Part shown: piece by piece, positions 1 to 11,192 of the stretch
Layout: every line of letters begins with the position of its first letter
Position numbering within the stretch: position 1 is the first letter of the stretch
Origin: Bathynomus jamesi
Lineage: Eukaryota; Arthropoda; Malacostraca; Isopoda; Cirolanidae
Reading direction: 5' to 3'
Length of the DNA stretch: 64,000 bases
NCBI GenBank assembly: GCA_023014485.1
Contig: JAJOZX010002586.1
Location: forward strand, 422,501-486,500
Made by a program: the position numbers and the translations under genes
The notes under the pieces: generated by a model
Databases searched by the model: none
Told to the model about the DNA's origin: nothing
Seen by the model: the letters and a program-made list of their open reading frames with translations, nothing else

Positions 1-107
1 TTTCACTTTTTGTTTAAGTATGTTTGTTATGTGTATTGTGTTGTGTTTCAGGGGGGAGGCAAACTCAAGGACCGCTCCGGGCGGCACAAACTCTAGCTAC
101 GCCACTG
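1..107 (-). mobile_element. End of a hAT-type MITE (runs off window)
   Basis: The block ends at 107 with GCTACGCCACTG. On the minus strand this reads CAGTGGCGTAGC, the terminal sequence of a common class of non-autonomous hAT elements. The inner part (50-95) is GC-rich and non-coding. The other end lies outside the window, so neither length nor target-site duplication can be checked. The family call rests on the terminal motif alone. Confidence 0.5.
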
Positions 108-370
108 ACCTGCAGCATCCCCCCATCCCCTGTGCAACATTGAGTTGTTGCATACCCCCACCCATTTGCAACATTGAGTTGTTGCATGCCCCACCCCTTT
201 TTCAACCCCCACCCCTTTGCAACACTGAGTTGTTGCATACACCCCATTTTGCAATCCCTACCCACCTTTGCAACCAACACCCCCTTTTCAACCCCTACCC
301 CTTTTGCAACATTGATCAGTATCTATTGCAACATTGCAACATTCCTGCACTCTAACCTTTTGCGGCTATA
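108..370. repeat. TTGCAACATTGAGTTGTTGCAT minisatellite
   Basis: Imperfect tandem units of about 30-40 bp combine a TTGCAAC...GTTGCAT palindromic core with a C-rich spacer. The run ends in a CACTCTAACCTTTTGCGGCTATACTAC-like tail (in the 340-375 interval). The same tail next to TTGCAAC-rich sequence recurs at 7616-7675, 37390-37500 and 59480-59590, so it is a dispersed unit. Open frames here are translations of the repeat and are not treated as genes. Confidence 0.7.
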
Positions 371-375
371 CTACT

Positions 376-1111
376 CAGGTCTTTCAGACTCTTACATAAA
401 TTACCCCCGAGATGCTCAGCTTCGCAAATGTTTGCTACCCGCAATGTCCTGAGCTTCCTGGAGGTAACAAGACGTGCTTCAATACAGTCTAATGCAAAGA
501 ATTAAAAAAATCAACCAACCCGATTATGCAAGCTATCCATGAGTCCTGCCGTTTATCCTGTAAGCCAGTGGTTCCCAACCTTTTCACCACAAAGGACCCC
601 TTTTATTTTTATTTTTTTCCCACGGACCCCATGTTTTTGAAAGATTCCGTCTATCAAACAAACTGTTTTTATTAACTAATAATTAACTCGTTTTCTCATT
701 TTTCACTATCAAATAAAGGACATATAAGTGAGTATGCAATTAAAATACAGCGTATTAAAAAAAGTATTAATAATTCCAGCCAAGAGCAAGGAAACTTGAA
801 ATTTTAGCCTGAGCGCCCTTATCGTGGGTAAATATACGATTTTCATTGGAGCCTCTCGAAATATTGAAAGCTCACGGACCCCCAGTACTACCTTCGCGGA
901 CCCCAGGTTGGGAACCACTGCTGTAAGCTATGGAATTCTTGGTACAAAAACGTCTGTCTGTAGCTCCACTTAACTTCTACATTACTGTATTATTTCTAAT
1001 CAACTGTATATATTTCTATCCTTAGTATGTGAACTGTAATTGTATTAATAATATTTGTCATATGGACTATAGTCTGCTAATAAACCTTTTCATTTTCATT
1101 TCATTTTCATA
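376..1111 (+). mobile_element. LINE 3' end, split by a MITE
   Basis: Segments 376-565 and 921-1111 match, in order, the 3' end of the LINE fragment at 27640-28015. Shared landmarks are TACATAAATTAC, GAGATGCTCAGCT, CAAATGTTTGCTAC and the tail AATAAAC...TTTCATTTCATTTTCAT. The short TTTCAT-type tail is usual for CR1/Jockey-group elements. The copy is 5'-truncated and non-coding. The gap between the two segments is exactly the MITE at 566-920. Confidence 0.75.
566..920. mobile_element. hAT-type MITE with 8-bp duplication
   Basis: A 355-bp non-coding element. It starts CAGTGGTTCCCAACC and ends GGTTGGGAACCACTG, so the ends form perfect inverted repeats of at least 15 bp. It is flanked by the direct repeat CTGTAAGC at 558-565 and 921-928. 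The 8-bp duplication and CAGTGG ends assign it to hAT. It interrupts the LINE 3' end described for 376-1111. Confidence 0.92.
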
Positions 1112-2275
1112 TATAGCCTCAGGCCCGGATCCAGACCAGTACTCAGTACTCAGGGCATCGGTCAGATAAATTTTGGCATCGTTTCGCACTGGTCAGATTT
1201 TTTTGAAAATAGCGCCCCCTAGCGAGACTGCCTTGAAACGATACTCTCTGCTCGATTTCTGCTGGAAAATGCATAGGAACTTATACTTCGCGCATGCGCC
1301 ATACACATTTAATTTACCAAATGTTTTCAAGCGCCATCTTTGTATGTAACAGGTGTTTTGCAGTGCAACTCTAATTTCACCTTGAATAAGTGTATCTTTT
1401 GTATTTTTTGTGTTATAATATTTTATATGCTAAAGTGAATCTGAGTGAACGTCGAGGTCTACAGAAAAATGAAGAAGGTACAAGCAAAGATCGGGACTTT
1501 CTTCAATACCAGTCGGTAAGTCGGATCAGACAATGATTTATTTTATGCTTGGAAAATCGGTCAAATTGTAGAATAATATATTCAACTCTACTCCTCCCTA
1601 CTGGGGGTCTCACAATGTCACCTTATCATTATTCGTATTATTGGTCATTCTTTTCAGGGAAGTACCACCAGTACCTTCTTGCTCAACTGACATCTTAGTT
1701 GATTTCGGTGACAGACCATCGCAGAAAAGGAAGTTTGATGAAATCAGATATGACGCAGATGATCCAGTGTGCAAAATACAGAACACAGACACGACATGTG
1801 GTAAGAATTGATTTCTTATATTGTTGCCGTTAACTAAAAAATATCCCATTCATTTATTGTCATGAATGTAGTACAAAACAAGTTTGCACAAGATGTTCTC
1901 TACAATTTATACTGAAACTAATCATAAATTGATGGTTTTATGACTGGAATTAAAGAGAATATTGTTTTGAATTTTAGGTGAGGACATAATATCATCAAAC
2001 CTCAGGAATGACATCGGCCTGTATTACCAGTGTGTGAGCGATTTGAATGATGACAAGAAATATGAGCTTTTGACTTCCCACTGGCAACCTCCTGCAAGAT
2101 ATAAGTTGCCAGGTACCAACAATTATGGCAGGAAGCGATTCTTCAATGGAGAATGGCTAAACATGTATCCCTGGCTGGTGTATTCACCATCAGAATGTGG
2201 CGCATTTTGTTTAACCTGTGTGCTCTTTGGTATAGCAAGTGGCCACAACAGCAGCAAGTTGGACAAGCTGTACAA

Positions 2276-2645
2276 TAGGGTGGCCCACTTTTCAATTTTT
2301 TTTTAAAAGTATAGGTGATCGTGGTTTTCCCCATTATTTCGCACTATACTAGCACATTGGTACCATTTTTACAAAAATTGATCAATATTTAGGGGTCTCG
2401 CATCGACCTTGAAATTACGAGGTTTTTTTTTAAAATGCGTACTTTTTAACTTTTTACTGAATCAAGATAAATCATTACGTAGGGATGTTTTCTGAATCCT
2501 CTTAATGAGAGAAGTCGTTTGGTGTGCCTGCCAATGTCATACGACTAACGGTTTAAAGGTTGTGCCTGTATACAGGTAATACCAATGTGCTAGTATAGTG
2601 CCAAATAATGGGAAAAACCACGATCACCTATACTTTTCAAAAAAA
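2276..2645 (+). repeat. E1 left long terminal inverted repeat
   Basis: About 365 bp that recur inverted at 4383-4747 with very few differences. The arm is itself folded: AAGTATAGGTGATCGTGG near 2306 returns inverted near 2615-2637, together with ACTATACTAGCACATTGGTA. Each transposon end could therefore form its own hairpin. It may have arisen by insertion of a ~335-bp MITE near each tip, but the symmetrical position argues for a true long terminal repeat. Confidence 0.85.
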
Positions 2646-2741
2646 TGAGTCACCATACCCGGGAGGAATGTATAATGTATATAGGTAATTAGAAAATGCA
2701 CTATGCCTGTGCCAGGTACCTAACCTATTTCTTTTTTTGCA

Positions 2742-4271
2742 GATCATAACATTTTGAAATTCTGTCTGAGTTCCTCATCCTTTGTCATGGACAAATCGAT
2801 GGCAACCATAACTGGAAGAACTCTTGAAGCTACAAATAGAGAGTCATCAAAAGGAAAGGCGAAAATAACATCGCTACCTTCTCTAAGATCGGCCTCGGAA
2901 ATTTTTTTAGTTGGCCAACCGTCGTCCTCCATCAGTGGTAGCAAATTGCCAACAACACGGCAGGTTTTGCAATACTTCTTCAGTGTTATCCAGTACACTG
3001 CTAACAGGAAAGACGCATTCAAAGAAACCGTAAACAACGTCTTAGAGTTTTGGAACATGGCCCGCATTAAAACAATCACAAAGCTCAACTGCGAACGGAA
3101 GCTAGAGGCATTGTGGAAAGAGTGGCACTTACTCCAAAAGAGCAGAAAACGAGAAACTGACGCCGGAGGAAAACGGCAGAAGTTTTCGGACAGTGTGGAC
3201 AAGCTGTAGGATATCGGAGCATCTGATGCTGTCGAAGATATAAAGAAGAATCGACTGCTGTCCGACAAGGACAAGAAAGAAGACATTGACTTCTACCTCT
3301 CAACGTGGTCCTCGGGTGGCAACGATGAGCGGGAACGATAAAGTTTTCGCTGTAAAAAGAAAGCTACAGGAAGGAAGAAAACGTCCTCGCCAGGAGCCGC
3401 AAACCTCAAAGTGTGCATACGAAACCGGAGATGAGGCCATGGAGAATGATGATACTGGCATGTCAGAAGAGTCGGAGACAGAACTAGCGTTCCCCCTGCC
3501 GAAAGAGCCAAGTGTGTCTGTCAATCTTCCTCGCCGCATCCTTAATGCACCTGCTGTCATGGAAGTGGCTGATCGTTTCCGCATGTCCAATAATCAGGTG
3601 CGTATTGTGTATAGTATTCATCGATAGCGTCAGTTTTAAAGTGTCCCGTAACCCACATGTATTCTTGACAGTTTCCTTTCCACTTTCCATTCTCTACATA
3701 GGTAGTAAGCATTGTGGCTGCTATCACACGTTCGGCGGATCCACCAGCAGACCTCAATCAGTTCAGCATCTCGAAAGAAACGGCTCGCCGGGGAAGAGTG
3801 TCACATCGCCGTGAAGTGGCGACGGCTGTGAAGGACTCCTTCACGCCACCGAGGCACACTGTTGTCCACTGGGATGGCAAAATGGTAAAGGCAGAGAAGC
3901 TGTCCCACCTCCCTGTACCCAAAGACTTCACATACGAGAACGTCTCAGTCGACGAGATGACGCTACTCCCCGACCTGATCGACGAGTCCTCCTGGTTCTT
4001 ATTTGCAGGTCTGAAGATGTATGGGTCTTCGTGGCTCACCCTGCCAACTGATAAGTGGGACGAGAACGAGGACTTTTGTCGTCTGAAGGATGTGATCTCT
4101 AATCTCCAGGTCACCAATGACGTCGCTGAAAGAGGAGTCCAACTGATACAAGACTATGCGAACACGGTCACAAAGGACGAGGCACAGCTGCAGGATCTTC
4201 GGCAAGTGGTGGAAAAGAACCGGAAAGAGCTCGGCGACTTCAAGAAGTCATCACTCGCCACGATGACATAG
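2742..4271 (+). pseudogene. E1 transposase-like gene, core deleted
   Basis: An acceptor (poly-pyrimidine then GCAG) precedes 2742. The first coding block reads to a TAG at 3207-3209. Coding resumes in another frame from about 3290 to 3597. A 105-bp intron with GTGCGT..ACATAG (3598-3702) leads into 3703-4271. Order: LPTTRQVLQYFF region; DRFRMSNNQ / VVSIVAAIT region resembling E2's DRFGVSDRAASTIA; VVHWDGK (first acidic motif, about 3865); then C-terminal NDVAERGVQLI. The second acidic block that E2 has (CDSTNVNTG) is absent, so the catalytic middle is deleted. Similar uncharacterised proteins are, from memory, numerous in invertebrate genomes. Dead copy. Confidence 0.7.
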
Positions 4272-4382
4272 CACAGAGGGACAACGTTGCAGCCAGTGAC
4301 GTGTGATAGTGGTCAATACAATGCAAAAGTGATTGTTTAAGTTATTGTTTCTTTCTTCCTTATTTGTCTGCTATTTGCTGAT

Positions 4383-4747
4383 TTTTTGAAAAGTATAGGT
4401 GATCGTGGTTTTTCCCATTATTTGGCACTATACTAGCACATTGGTATTACCTGTATACAGCACAACTTTTAAACCGTTAGTCGTATGACATTGGAAGGCA
4501 CACCAAACGACTTCTCTCATCAAGAGGATTCAGAAAACATCCCTACTTAATGATTTATCTTGATTCAGTAAAAAGTTAAAAAGTACGCATTTTAAAAAAA
4601 ACTCGTAATTTCAAGGTCGATGCGAGACCCCTAAATATTGATCAATTTTTGTAAAAATGGTACCAATGTGCTAGTATAGTGCCAAATAATGGGAAAAACT
4701 ACGATAACCTATACTTTAAAAAAAAAATTGAAAAGTGGACCACCCTA
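4383..4747 (-). repeat. E1 right long terminal inverted repeat
   Basis: The inverted partner of 2276-2645. The match includes the internal hairpin and ends inward at ACTTTTCAAAAAA. Differences are scattered single bases and short A-run changes, so the two ends have diverged only slightly. Confidence 0.85.
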
Positions 4748-7090
4748 CTGTACAAGTCACCTTTGACCAACTGGGTAACAGCTACAAATAAATTGGCCGA
4801 ACGTAATAGCAAGTCAGATTTCCACAAACTCGCAACACTTTTTGCTGATAATTTTCGCAGAATCATGTCCAACAAGTCACAACCAGTGAATCGACTTATT
4901 TCATCAGCAATCAGCAAACGTGTCGCAGCAAACAAACAAAAAGTACCATCAATGATGAAGACTGTGATCTTGTGTGGCAGGCAGAACTTCGCTCTTCGAG
5001 AGGACCATGAAGATACTGAAGACGACTCGAAGAACAGAGGCAACTTCTTGGCACTGTTGCAGTTCCGCGTGGATGCTGGTGATGTGGTCCTCAAAGAACA
5101 CTTGAAATCAGCTCCCAAGAATGCAACATATACATCAAAGACAATACAGAATGAACTGATCTCCGTCATCGCTGCCCACATTCAAGACGAAATTGTGAAG
5201 GAGATTAACACAAGTCCTCTGTTCTCCATTCTTGCAGATGAAGCTACTGATGTCAGCAACAAGGAACAACTTCCACTTGTGTTGCGTTTTGTTGACAACA
5301 CAGATTCTATTCGTGAAGAGTTTGTTGGTTTCTTTGAATGTGTGAATGGTGTCGCTGGCAAAGCCATTGCTGACTTGCTGTTGCAAGTGGTTAGTGATCT
5401 CGGCTTAGATATGAAGAAATGCAGAGGCCAGTGCTATGATGGAGCAGGCAATATGGCTGGACAAGTCAAAGGTGCAGCAGCTTTGATAGCACAGCGGTAT
5501 CCAAAGGCAACTTATGTCCACTGCCAGTCTCACAGATTGAACCTGTGTATTGTAATGCAACATGATGGGCACGTTGGAGGAAATGGAGCGTTTCTTCAAG
5601 TTCTCACCGAAAAGACAGCTGCTGCTTGAAGAACAGATCAAGGTGTGTTTTTTTCTTGGTATAGTCAGTACATTTTCTATTGTAATGGCTGTGTTGTAGT
5701 AGTGAATTTAATGCTGTGAAATTTATTTTAAATTATTTTATTTTTTCGTACATCTAATCTGAAAATTATTGATTTCTGTTTTTGTCACTCAGGAGGAGTG
5801 TCCAGCCTCTAGTCATCATTAGCTGACCGATTTTTGCCGAACTAGATGTGTCCAGCGTTTGGATGCCCCAGATGTATTGGAAGAGCTACAGCCCGTCGTG
5901 GTTTCAACCTTGACGTGCATCGAGTCGTCACTCATAACTGGGACAGTGAGTCATCAACAAAGGCCAGTGGTATGCTTCACCAAATTGGAACATTCCAGTT
6001 TATCTTCACTTTTGTTGTGACAAAGAACGTTTTGTCATACACCCGTGGTATCAGTCAAGTTGCAGGTGAGGAATCTCGACACAAAGAAGGCATATGACAG
6101 TGTTGGTGAGGTCCTTGGGTTTCTTCAAACAGTCAGAGACAGTGTTGACTCAAAACATTCTGAGTGGTTCAAGGCTGCAAAGGAAATAGCTGAAGACCTC
6201 GACATAGCAGTGACAAAGCCCAGGACAGTCGGCCAGCAAAAAAACAGAAACAATGTCCCTGCAGAAACTACGGAGGATTATTTCCGTCGCAGTGTGACTG
6301 TGCCATTCTTGGATCATCTCCTGGCGATATTGGATCAAGATTCAAAGATGGCCAACAGAAAACCATTCTGGGATTTTCAGGTTTGTGATGGAATTATTTA
6401 GCTATAGGGATAATTTGAGAATGATAATTAAATTGATGGACTGATATGTAGTCTCTCTTACTGTTACATGAAATTGACAACTGGTTTATTCATTTTAGGT
6501 GTTCCTGCAAAGATGATAGAACAGCCAGATACATGGAACCCAGAGTTCCAGCAGTTCTCCCAGACCTACCAAGATTACCTTCCCAGTCCCAGTACTCTGT
6601 CTGCAGAGCTGGATGTGTTGCAATACCACTGGGAGCGGCGCCATCAGGCCAACTGCGACATACCAGACTCTGTGCAGTCAACTTTACACTCCATGGACAA
6701 GGTCTTATTCCCAAATACTGTATCTGTGCTGCACTCAAGGTATTGGCAGTCATTCCAGTCACCACCTGTGAGTGTGAACGTTCAGTTTCAGCCATGCGTC
6801 GACTGAAAACGTATCTGAGGAGCACCATGAGAAATGATAGGATGAATGGTTTAGCTCTGATGCATGTCCACTATGGGCGGAAGCTCGATGTGGATGTTTT
6901 GGTTGAGAAGTTTGCACGGCTCCACCCAAGAAGGATGGAGCTTGTTGATATTATCAGTGACAAACATTAGAAAGGATTTATTTTGTAAAATAAATATTTT
7001 GAAGTAAAAAACGAATCATGTCTTCTTTTACATTTTGGTATGTATTTAATGAAATGGCACTAGTCAGATTATGGGTCTGGATAGGGCCTG

Positions 7091-8070
7091 AGCCTAGGTC
7101 TTTGCGCGAACTAAGAATAAGATGGCCTATAGCCTACGTCCAATTTTCAACGCAAATTATCGTCAAATTTTTGAAGAATAGACAAATATTTTTTGTTTTC
7201 ACAAGCAGAGCCTTCTGCTCCCTGCCCTACGGACGGGGCTTGTGCTTCGCAAACTAGCCGACGGCGAGGGCACGTTAGGGGTTATCCCTTTGGGGGAGAT
7301 CATTCTCCCTCTCCCCTCAAAACCCCCTCACCCCCTTTATGCCACATGGGGAGATAACTCCCCGTTGTTGCATAACATCCCTCCCCCATTACCCCCCTCC
7401 CAAACAGACAACAGTTGCTCCTCTCGTTGATTCAATAAAACTATCGAAAAGAACGCAGCCATCTTAAGCTTCACAAATCTTGACACAATGTGAAGCTCAA
7501 GATTTTTCTGGCTGCGTTCTTTTCTGTAGTTTTATTGCGGTGCTGGGGCCTACGGCCCCAGTAATTACAACGCTAGAATCCCTCTCCCCCACTTCATGGG
7601 AGGAAGGGGGTTGGCACCTTGCAACAATTGATCAATATTGCAATTGCATATGCACTCAAACATTTTGCGGTTATATTCCTACCCTTGGAAGATTGTGTAA
7701 TACTGTTTTTAATTTTGAAAGGAATTTGAAAGAAATTTGTTCATAGTTTGAAAGGAAATGGAAGAAAATGAAGTGGTTTTTTTAATAGTTAAAGATTTAT
7801 GTTCATAGCTGTTAAATTAAATAAATTAAATTTCTCCCATTCAAAATGTACTGATTATTATTAATAAAAAGTTAAAATAAGTTCAAAAAATATTAATTTC
7901 TCTCATTTCAATGGTGCCCATAGAACGGAAAAGGTCCATATATTATAATGTTAATTAAAATTAATGAATAAAATATTCCTTAATGATAATGCTTCTAGAT
8001 CTTTTAGTATTAAAAAAGATTAATTTGGATTTCAACAGAAGTAAGCGTGAAAATGTTTTAGTCGTATATA
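7091..8070. other. No gene; repeats and AT-rich DNA
   Basis: 7200-7400 is C-rich with CTCCCC runs. 7433-7537 is a hairpin repeat (listed separately). 7616-7675 is another copy of the TTGCAA...TTTTGCGG tail unit seen at 300-375. 7700-8070 is AT-rich with short TTAATAAA-type direct repeats and no supported coding sequence. Confidence 0.6.
7433..7537. repeat. 105-bp hairpin / foldback MITE candidate
   Basis: CAATAAAACTATCGAAAAG at 7433 pairs with CTTTTCTGTAGTTTTATTG ending at 7537, and the arms continue through GAACGCAGCCA / TGGCTGCGTTC. The loop contains a second inverted pair, AGCTTCACA / TGTGAAGCT. No clear target-site duplication was found. Confidence 0.65.
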
Positions 8071-8148
8071 CAGGGTGTTCGGGCTTAAATGGCAATAAAA
8101 TACATTTATAATGTTTTATTTTATTGCCATTTAAGCCCGGACACCCTG
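8071..8148. mobile_element. 78-bp palindromic mariner-type MITE
   Basis: CAGGGTGTTCGGGCTTAAAT at 8071 pairs with ATTTAAGCCCGGACACCCTG at 8148, with arms of about 32 bp around a 14-bp loop. The CAGGGTGT end matches the mariners at 28623 and 61438. TA precedes it; the right flank reads TG inside a TA/TG microsatellite, so the expected TA duplication is only partial. Confidence 0.75.
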
Positions 8149-8150
8149 TG

Positions 8151-8206
<56 letters not shown>

Positions 8207-8412
8207 TGTAGTCATACCGGAACGGGTCAGAACGGCACTCCGGTAATAATGATGTTGGGTGAGCGCCTTTCCGGAATTAAATTGGTCAGTATATATATAC
8301 TTTAGTTTTCATCGAACGACTGCTCAAACGACGTCTTCACAGGCCTGAAGATGAATTATGAATTCTTGAGAAAACTCGGTATTACAAAAATCTGCAATTT
8401 TTGCGTCTATTG

Positions 8413-8483
<71 letters not shown>

Positions 8484-8486
8484 TTA
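8149..8486. repeat. TA, GA and CT microsatellites with unique spacer
   Basis: (TA)n at about 8152-8174, (GA)n at 8175-8203 and (CT)n with a C-run at about 8415-8481. The spacer 8204-8414 has no recognisable feature. Open frames crossing the CT tract are simple-repeat translations. Confidence 0.85.
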
Positions 8487-8625
8487 GATACCTCGGTGGT
8501 GTAGTGGTTAGCGTCGCTGACTACGAATCCATCGGCCCCGGGTTCGAGACCCGACGGCAGCCGGCGCGCAGCAAAACACAGCTGTTCATCCTTCCACACA
8601 ATAAAGAAAGTGGTTGGTAGATAAA
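8487..8625 (+). mobile_element. tRNA-derived SINE-like repeat 1
   Basis: The head resembles a tRNA. Box A is GGTGTAGTGGTTAGC at about 8496-8511 and box B is GGTTCGAGACC at 8541-8551, the normal distance for a pol III internal promoter. An ACG-like anticodon region lies between them. Acceptor-stem pairing with the downstream sequence is not evident and unrelated sequence follows, so this looks like a SINE head rather than a working tRNA gene. Confidence 0.6.
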
Positions 8626-8631
8626 TGGATA

Positions 8632-8775
8632 CCCTAGGTGGCCTAGTGGTTAAGACGCTGGGCTGCTGATGGAGCGTGGTTCGGATTCCATGTTAAACTG
8701 CAGGTCTAAGGTGGAGTGAAAAGCTTGACCTTCGTCAGAATGAACAGTTCGGGCGGAAGCTAACCAAAGGTTATT
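8632..8775 (+). mobile_element. tRNA-derived SINE-like repeat 2
   Basis: Box A-like TAGGTGGCCTAGTGGTTAAG at 8635-8654 and box B-like GGTTCGGATTCC at 8678-8689. The body ends GGGCGGAAGCTAACCAAAGG before a TA tract. The body from GTGGAGTGAAAAGC onward recurs at about 8968-9028, so its 3' portion was duplicated. A second tRNA-like head so close to the first may mean a dimeric SINE or two separate insertions. Confidence 0.6.
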
Positions 8776-8834
8776 ATATATATATATATATATACACATA
8801 TATATATATATATACACACACACACATTTATATT

Positions 8835-8890
<56 letters not shown>

Positions 8891-9130
8891 TTTATATATA
8901 TATATATATAGTGGCAAATTGATATAATAATATAATTGGAGTAATTAAATTAATTAAGGGTTGACTGGTGGAGTGAAAAGCTTGACCTTCGTCAGAATGA
9001 ACAATTCGGGCGGAAGCTAACCAAAGGTTATATATATATATATATATATTGGCATATATATATATATATATATAGTGGCAAATTGATATAATAATATAAT
9101 TGGAGTAATTAAATTAATTAAGGGTTGACT
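8776..9130. repeat. TA microsatellites with duplicated SINE tail and AT segment
   Basis: (TA)n and (CA)n tracts at 8776-8911 and 9030-9075. The segment GTGGCAAATTGATATAATA... ending AAGGGTTGACTG occurs at 8911-8967 and again at 9074-9131. The SINE tail lies between the copies. The pattern is a local tandem duplication mediated by the TA tracts. Confidence 0.75.
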
Positions 9131-9695
9131 GACGTCACCATCTGATCTTTCGATCAAAATAATTAATATCATTGATAAGGAAATTAATTGGGTGAGTTTT
9201 CTTCCTTTAATTAAAACGAAACGATAAATGATAAAGTCACAAATAAATATTACAAATTAGCAACTGTATATATCAGTTATTGATTAATTATATTGTGAAG
9301 CAGTTGATAAGTTGAATTACATGAATGTGCAGTTGTAGGTTAAATGATTAACGAAAGTACATTGTGCATTTGAATCTGGGTGTGTACAGTTAAAATTAGG
9401 AATGCTAAACTATGCCCTACGAAGGGCGTTAAAAACAGTCATCACATGTTCGTGGCTCGTTTGCAACTGGTGTAGGTAGATTGTGTTGCATGTCTCAAGG
9501 GTGTGATGTCGTCGTCATGGAAACGCTTGATGTGGAAAAAGCAGCAACGGCTCTCGAATCATCATCGGGTCGAAAACAAATGAATGTCTGCAGGTGTCTG
9601 CTTGTAAAAGTCGTGTCACTAAAAGAGTCTGACTCGAAGTATGTTGTTGAAGAAATGCTTCAGGGTGAAGAAACTTCTGGTACACCTACACACTC

Positions 9696-9761
<66 letters not shown>

Positions 9762-9831
9762 AAAGAAACATGAATTCGTGTCCGATTAAGGCCGAATATC
9801 TTACTGGACTTATCATTATGTACATATATAG
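9131..9831. other. No recognised gene; one unassigned open frame
   Basis: 9131-9480 is AT-rich with nothing recognisable. A frame at 9481-9690 encodes about 70 residues (METLDVEKAATALESS region) with non-repetitive composition. I recognise no domain, and it runs into (TA)n(TG)n at 9697-9757. It could be an old exon or noise. 9758-9831 leads to the left end of E2. Confidence 0.4.
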
Positions 9832-11192
9832 TAGGGTGGAGTGAAAATATTAAACCGTCTTGCCTCACTCATGATTTGATGTATTGATCCTCTAGAAGTT
9901 CTAAAAAGATAATATTTTCTTTTTAGGACCCTCCACCCGCCGCATTTTTGCCGAAAACTAAGTGGCAGAAAGTCATATTTTGAAAGACCCCTAGTATAAT
10001 ATCTATCGGTTTTTCAGAGAAGATATCGCGTTATAGTGTGCGTTATTTGGTTATAACTATGCTAACGAGTAAATATATTCACACAACACAAGCGATACTT
10101 ACTAATCACCAACTACTTAAGAACACACAGACGCTCATCTAAACATCAGTCTCACTCGAGGTCAATGACATCTTGCATATGGCTGATAAGGGATGGGAGT
10201 AGGAACCGCATGCTGCATATTGTAGCATGGGTGGCTACAAAGACTATTGAGTAAAATATGTTTACATTTCAGTTTTAGAGCTTATATATAATTTGTTTTA
10301 ACTAATTCCGTGTTTTGTATTTTTTCAGATTTTCATAATGTGATATTTCTGTAGAAATTTAACCTCAGATCTAAATATGGCAAAATCCCCACTAACTAGA
10401 CAGTTGGTGAAGCAACATTTTCTGTTCGGAATTCCAAGTGAATTCCCACATAATGTCTTACCCTCTAATATGCAGGTTGGGATGTTACCCTTTCAAGATC
10501 TATAGCAAAAGGAAATGCAGGAAAGTTGAATGAGCAACAAGGAAGTAAGCGAAGAAAAATAATCATGCATGAAGAATTCGAAAAGGTAGTCATTGATGAA
10601 GTGCTTTCACCTGATACTAATACCCCTTTACCCAATCTCGCCATGGAAGCCGACAGATTTGGTGTTTCAGATAGGGCTGCATCGACCATTGCTTCAGCTA
10701 CTGCGGTGGATTTGGGTATCATTACCGAAAAAGACAGTGACTTTTTTATTGATCGAAGTAAGGTGAGAAGAGAGAGACAGAAATTGAGAAAAGCATTACA
10801 AGTTGAAGCTGCACAAAGTTATGGTGATGTTAAAGCTTTATATTTTGATGGGAGAAAAGACAAGAAGTCGGTAAAGACAAATAAAGATGGTAAATGGTAC
10901 CAGGATATAACTGTTGAAGAACATTATGTAAAATTGAGTGAGCTTGGTGGAGAATACCTTAACCACTTAAGCCCTAAATCTGGAAAAGCAAGTGATGTAT
11001 CTGAATCGTTGTTCGCTTACTTGAATGAAGTGACACTAGACCAGAATCTCAAGGTGATAGGGTGCGACAGTACGAATGTCAACACTGGATCTAAAGGTGG
11101 CATAATCCATTTCATCGAGCAGAAGCTGAACCCGACCATTGTAATGGAGCATTTGTATGTTACATACAAATGAACTTCTCTTAAGGCATCTA

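Larger units (their letters stand above)
2276..4747 (+). mobile_element. E1: TAGGGTG-ended DNA transposon
   Basis: Ends are TAGGGTGGCCCACTTTTCAA at 2276 and its inverted counterpart (one change) finishing at 4747. The direct repeat CTGTACAA flanks it at 2268-2275 and 4748-4755. Deleting the element and one repeat rejoins the host hAT frame (..LDKLYKSPLTNW..), proving insertion. The ends belong to long compound inverted repeats. The internal gene is 2742-4271. Ends and protein type are shared with E2 (9832-13307) and E3 (17353-18939). I cannot place the family confidently in a named superfamily; the 8-bp duplication points towards hAT-like enzymes. Confidence 0.9.
1469..6970 (+). pseudogene. 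hAT transposase (TTF/DUF4371/hATC type), disrupted
   Basis: The protein would cut and paste its own element. Exon 1 (1469-1515), exon 2 (1658-1800) and exon 3 (from 1978) keep phase and have GT/AG borders. Exon 3 carries a TTF-like zinc-binding region (around 2090-2275: NMYPWLVYSP, GAFCLTCVLF). It is then broken by E1 and resumes at 4748. The catalytic core at 4760-5565 shows LADEATDVS and CRGQCYDGAGNMAG, the usual hAT acidic motifs, then HRLNLC. A frame change near 5567 precedes a donor at 5643. An in-frame stop (about 5820) and further frame changes follow. An intron at 6381-6498 leads to the C-terminal dimerisation region with CECERSVSAMRRLK, ending at 6967-6969. ZMYM1/P52-like genes are relatives. 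Several lesions make it inactive. Confidence 0.85.
1120..7090 (+). mobile_element. hAT transposon, ZMYM1-like (H1)
   Basis: The left end CAGGCCCGGATCCAGACC at 1120 matches, inverted and with a few differences, the end GGTCTGGATAGGGCCTG finishing at 7090. Between them lies the intron-containing transposase gene 1469-6970. The 8-mer TATAGCCT lies just left of the element (1112-1119) and again at 7128-7135, 37 bp beyond the apparent right terminus. Either the right end extends further than I placed it or the match is chance. E1 (2276-4747) is inserted inside. Confidence 0.75.

Noticed and set aside
20..452. Open frames in the first 450 bases on both strands
   Set aside because: They translate the TTGCAAC minisatellite and its C-rich spacers; no domain and the same repeats give frames on both strands.
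1112..7135. TATAGCCT at 1112-1119 and 7128-7135 as a firm duplication for H1
   Set aside because: The right copy lies 37 bp beyond the visible inverted terminus; kept only as a possibility.
8488..8563. Functional tRNA gene (Arg-ACG-like)
   Set aside because: Box A and box B are good, but acceptor-stem pairing is not evident and unrelated repeat sequence follows; SINE head is more likely.
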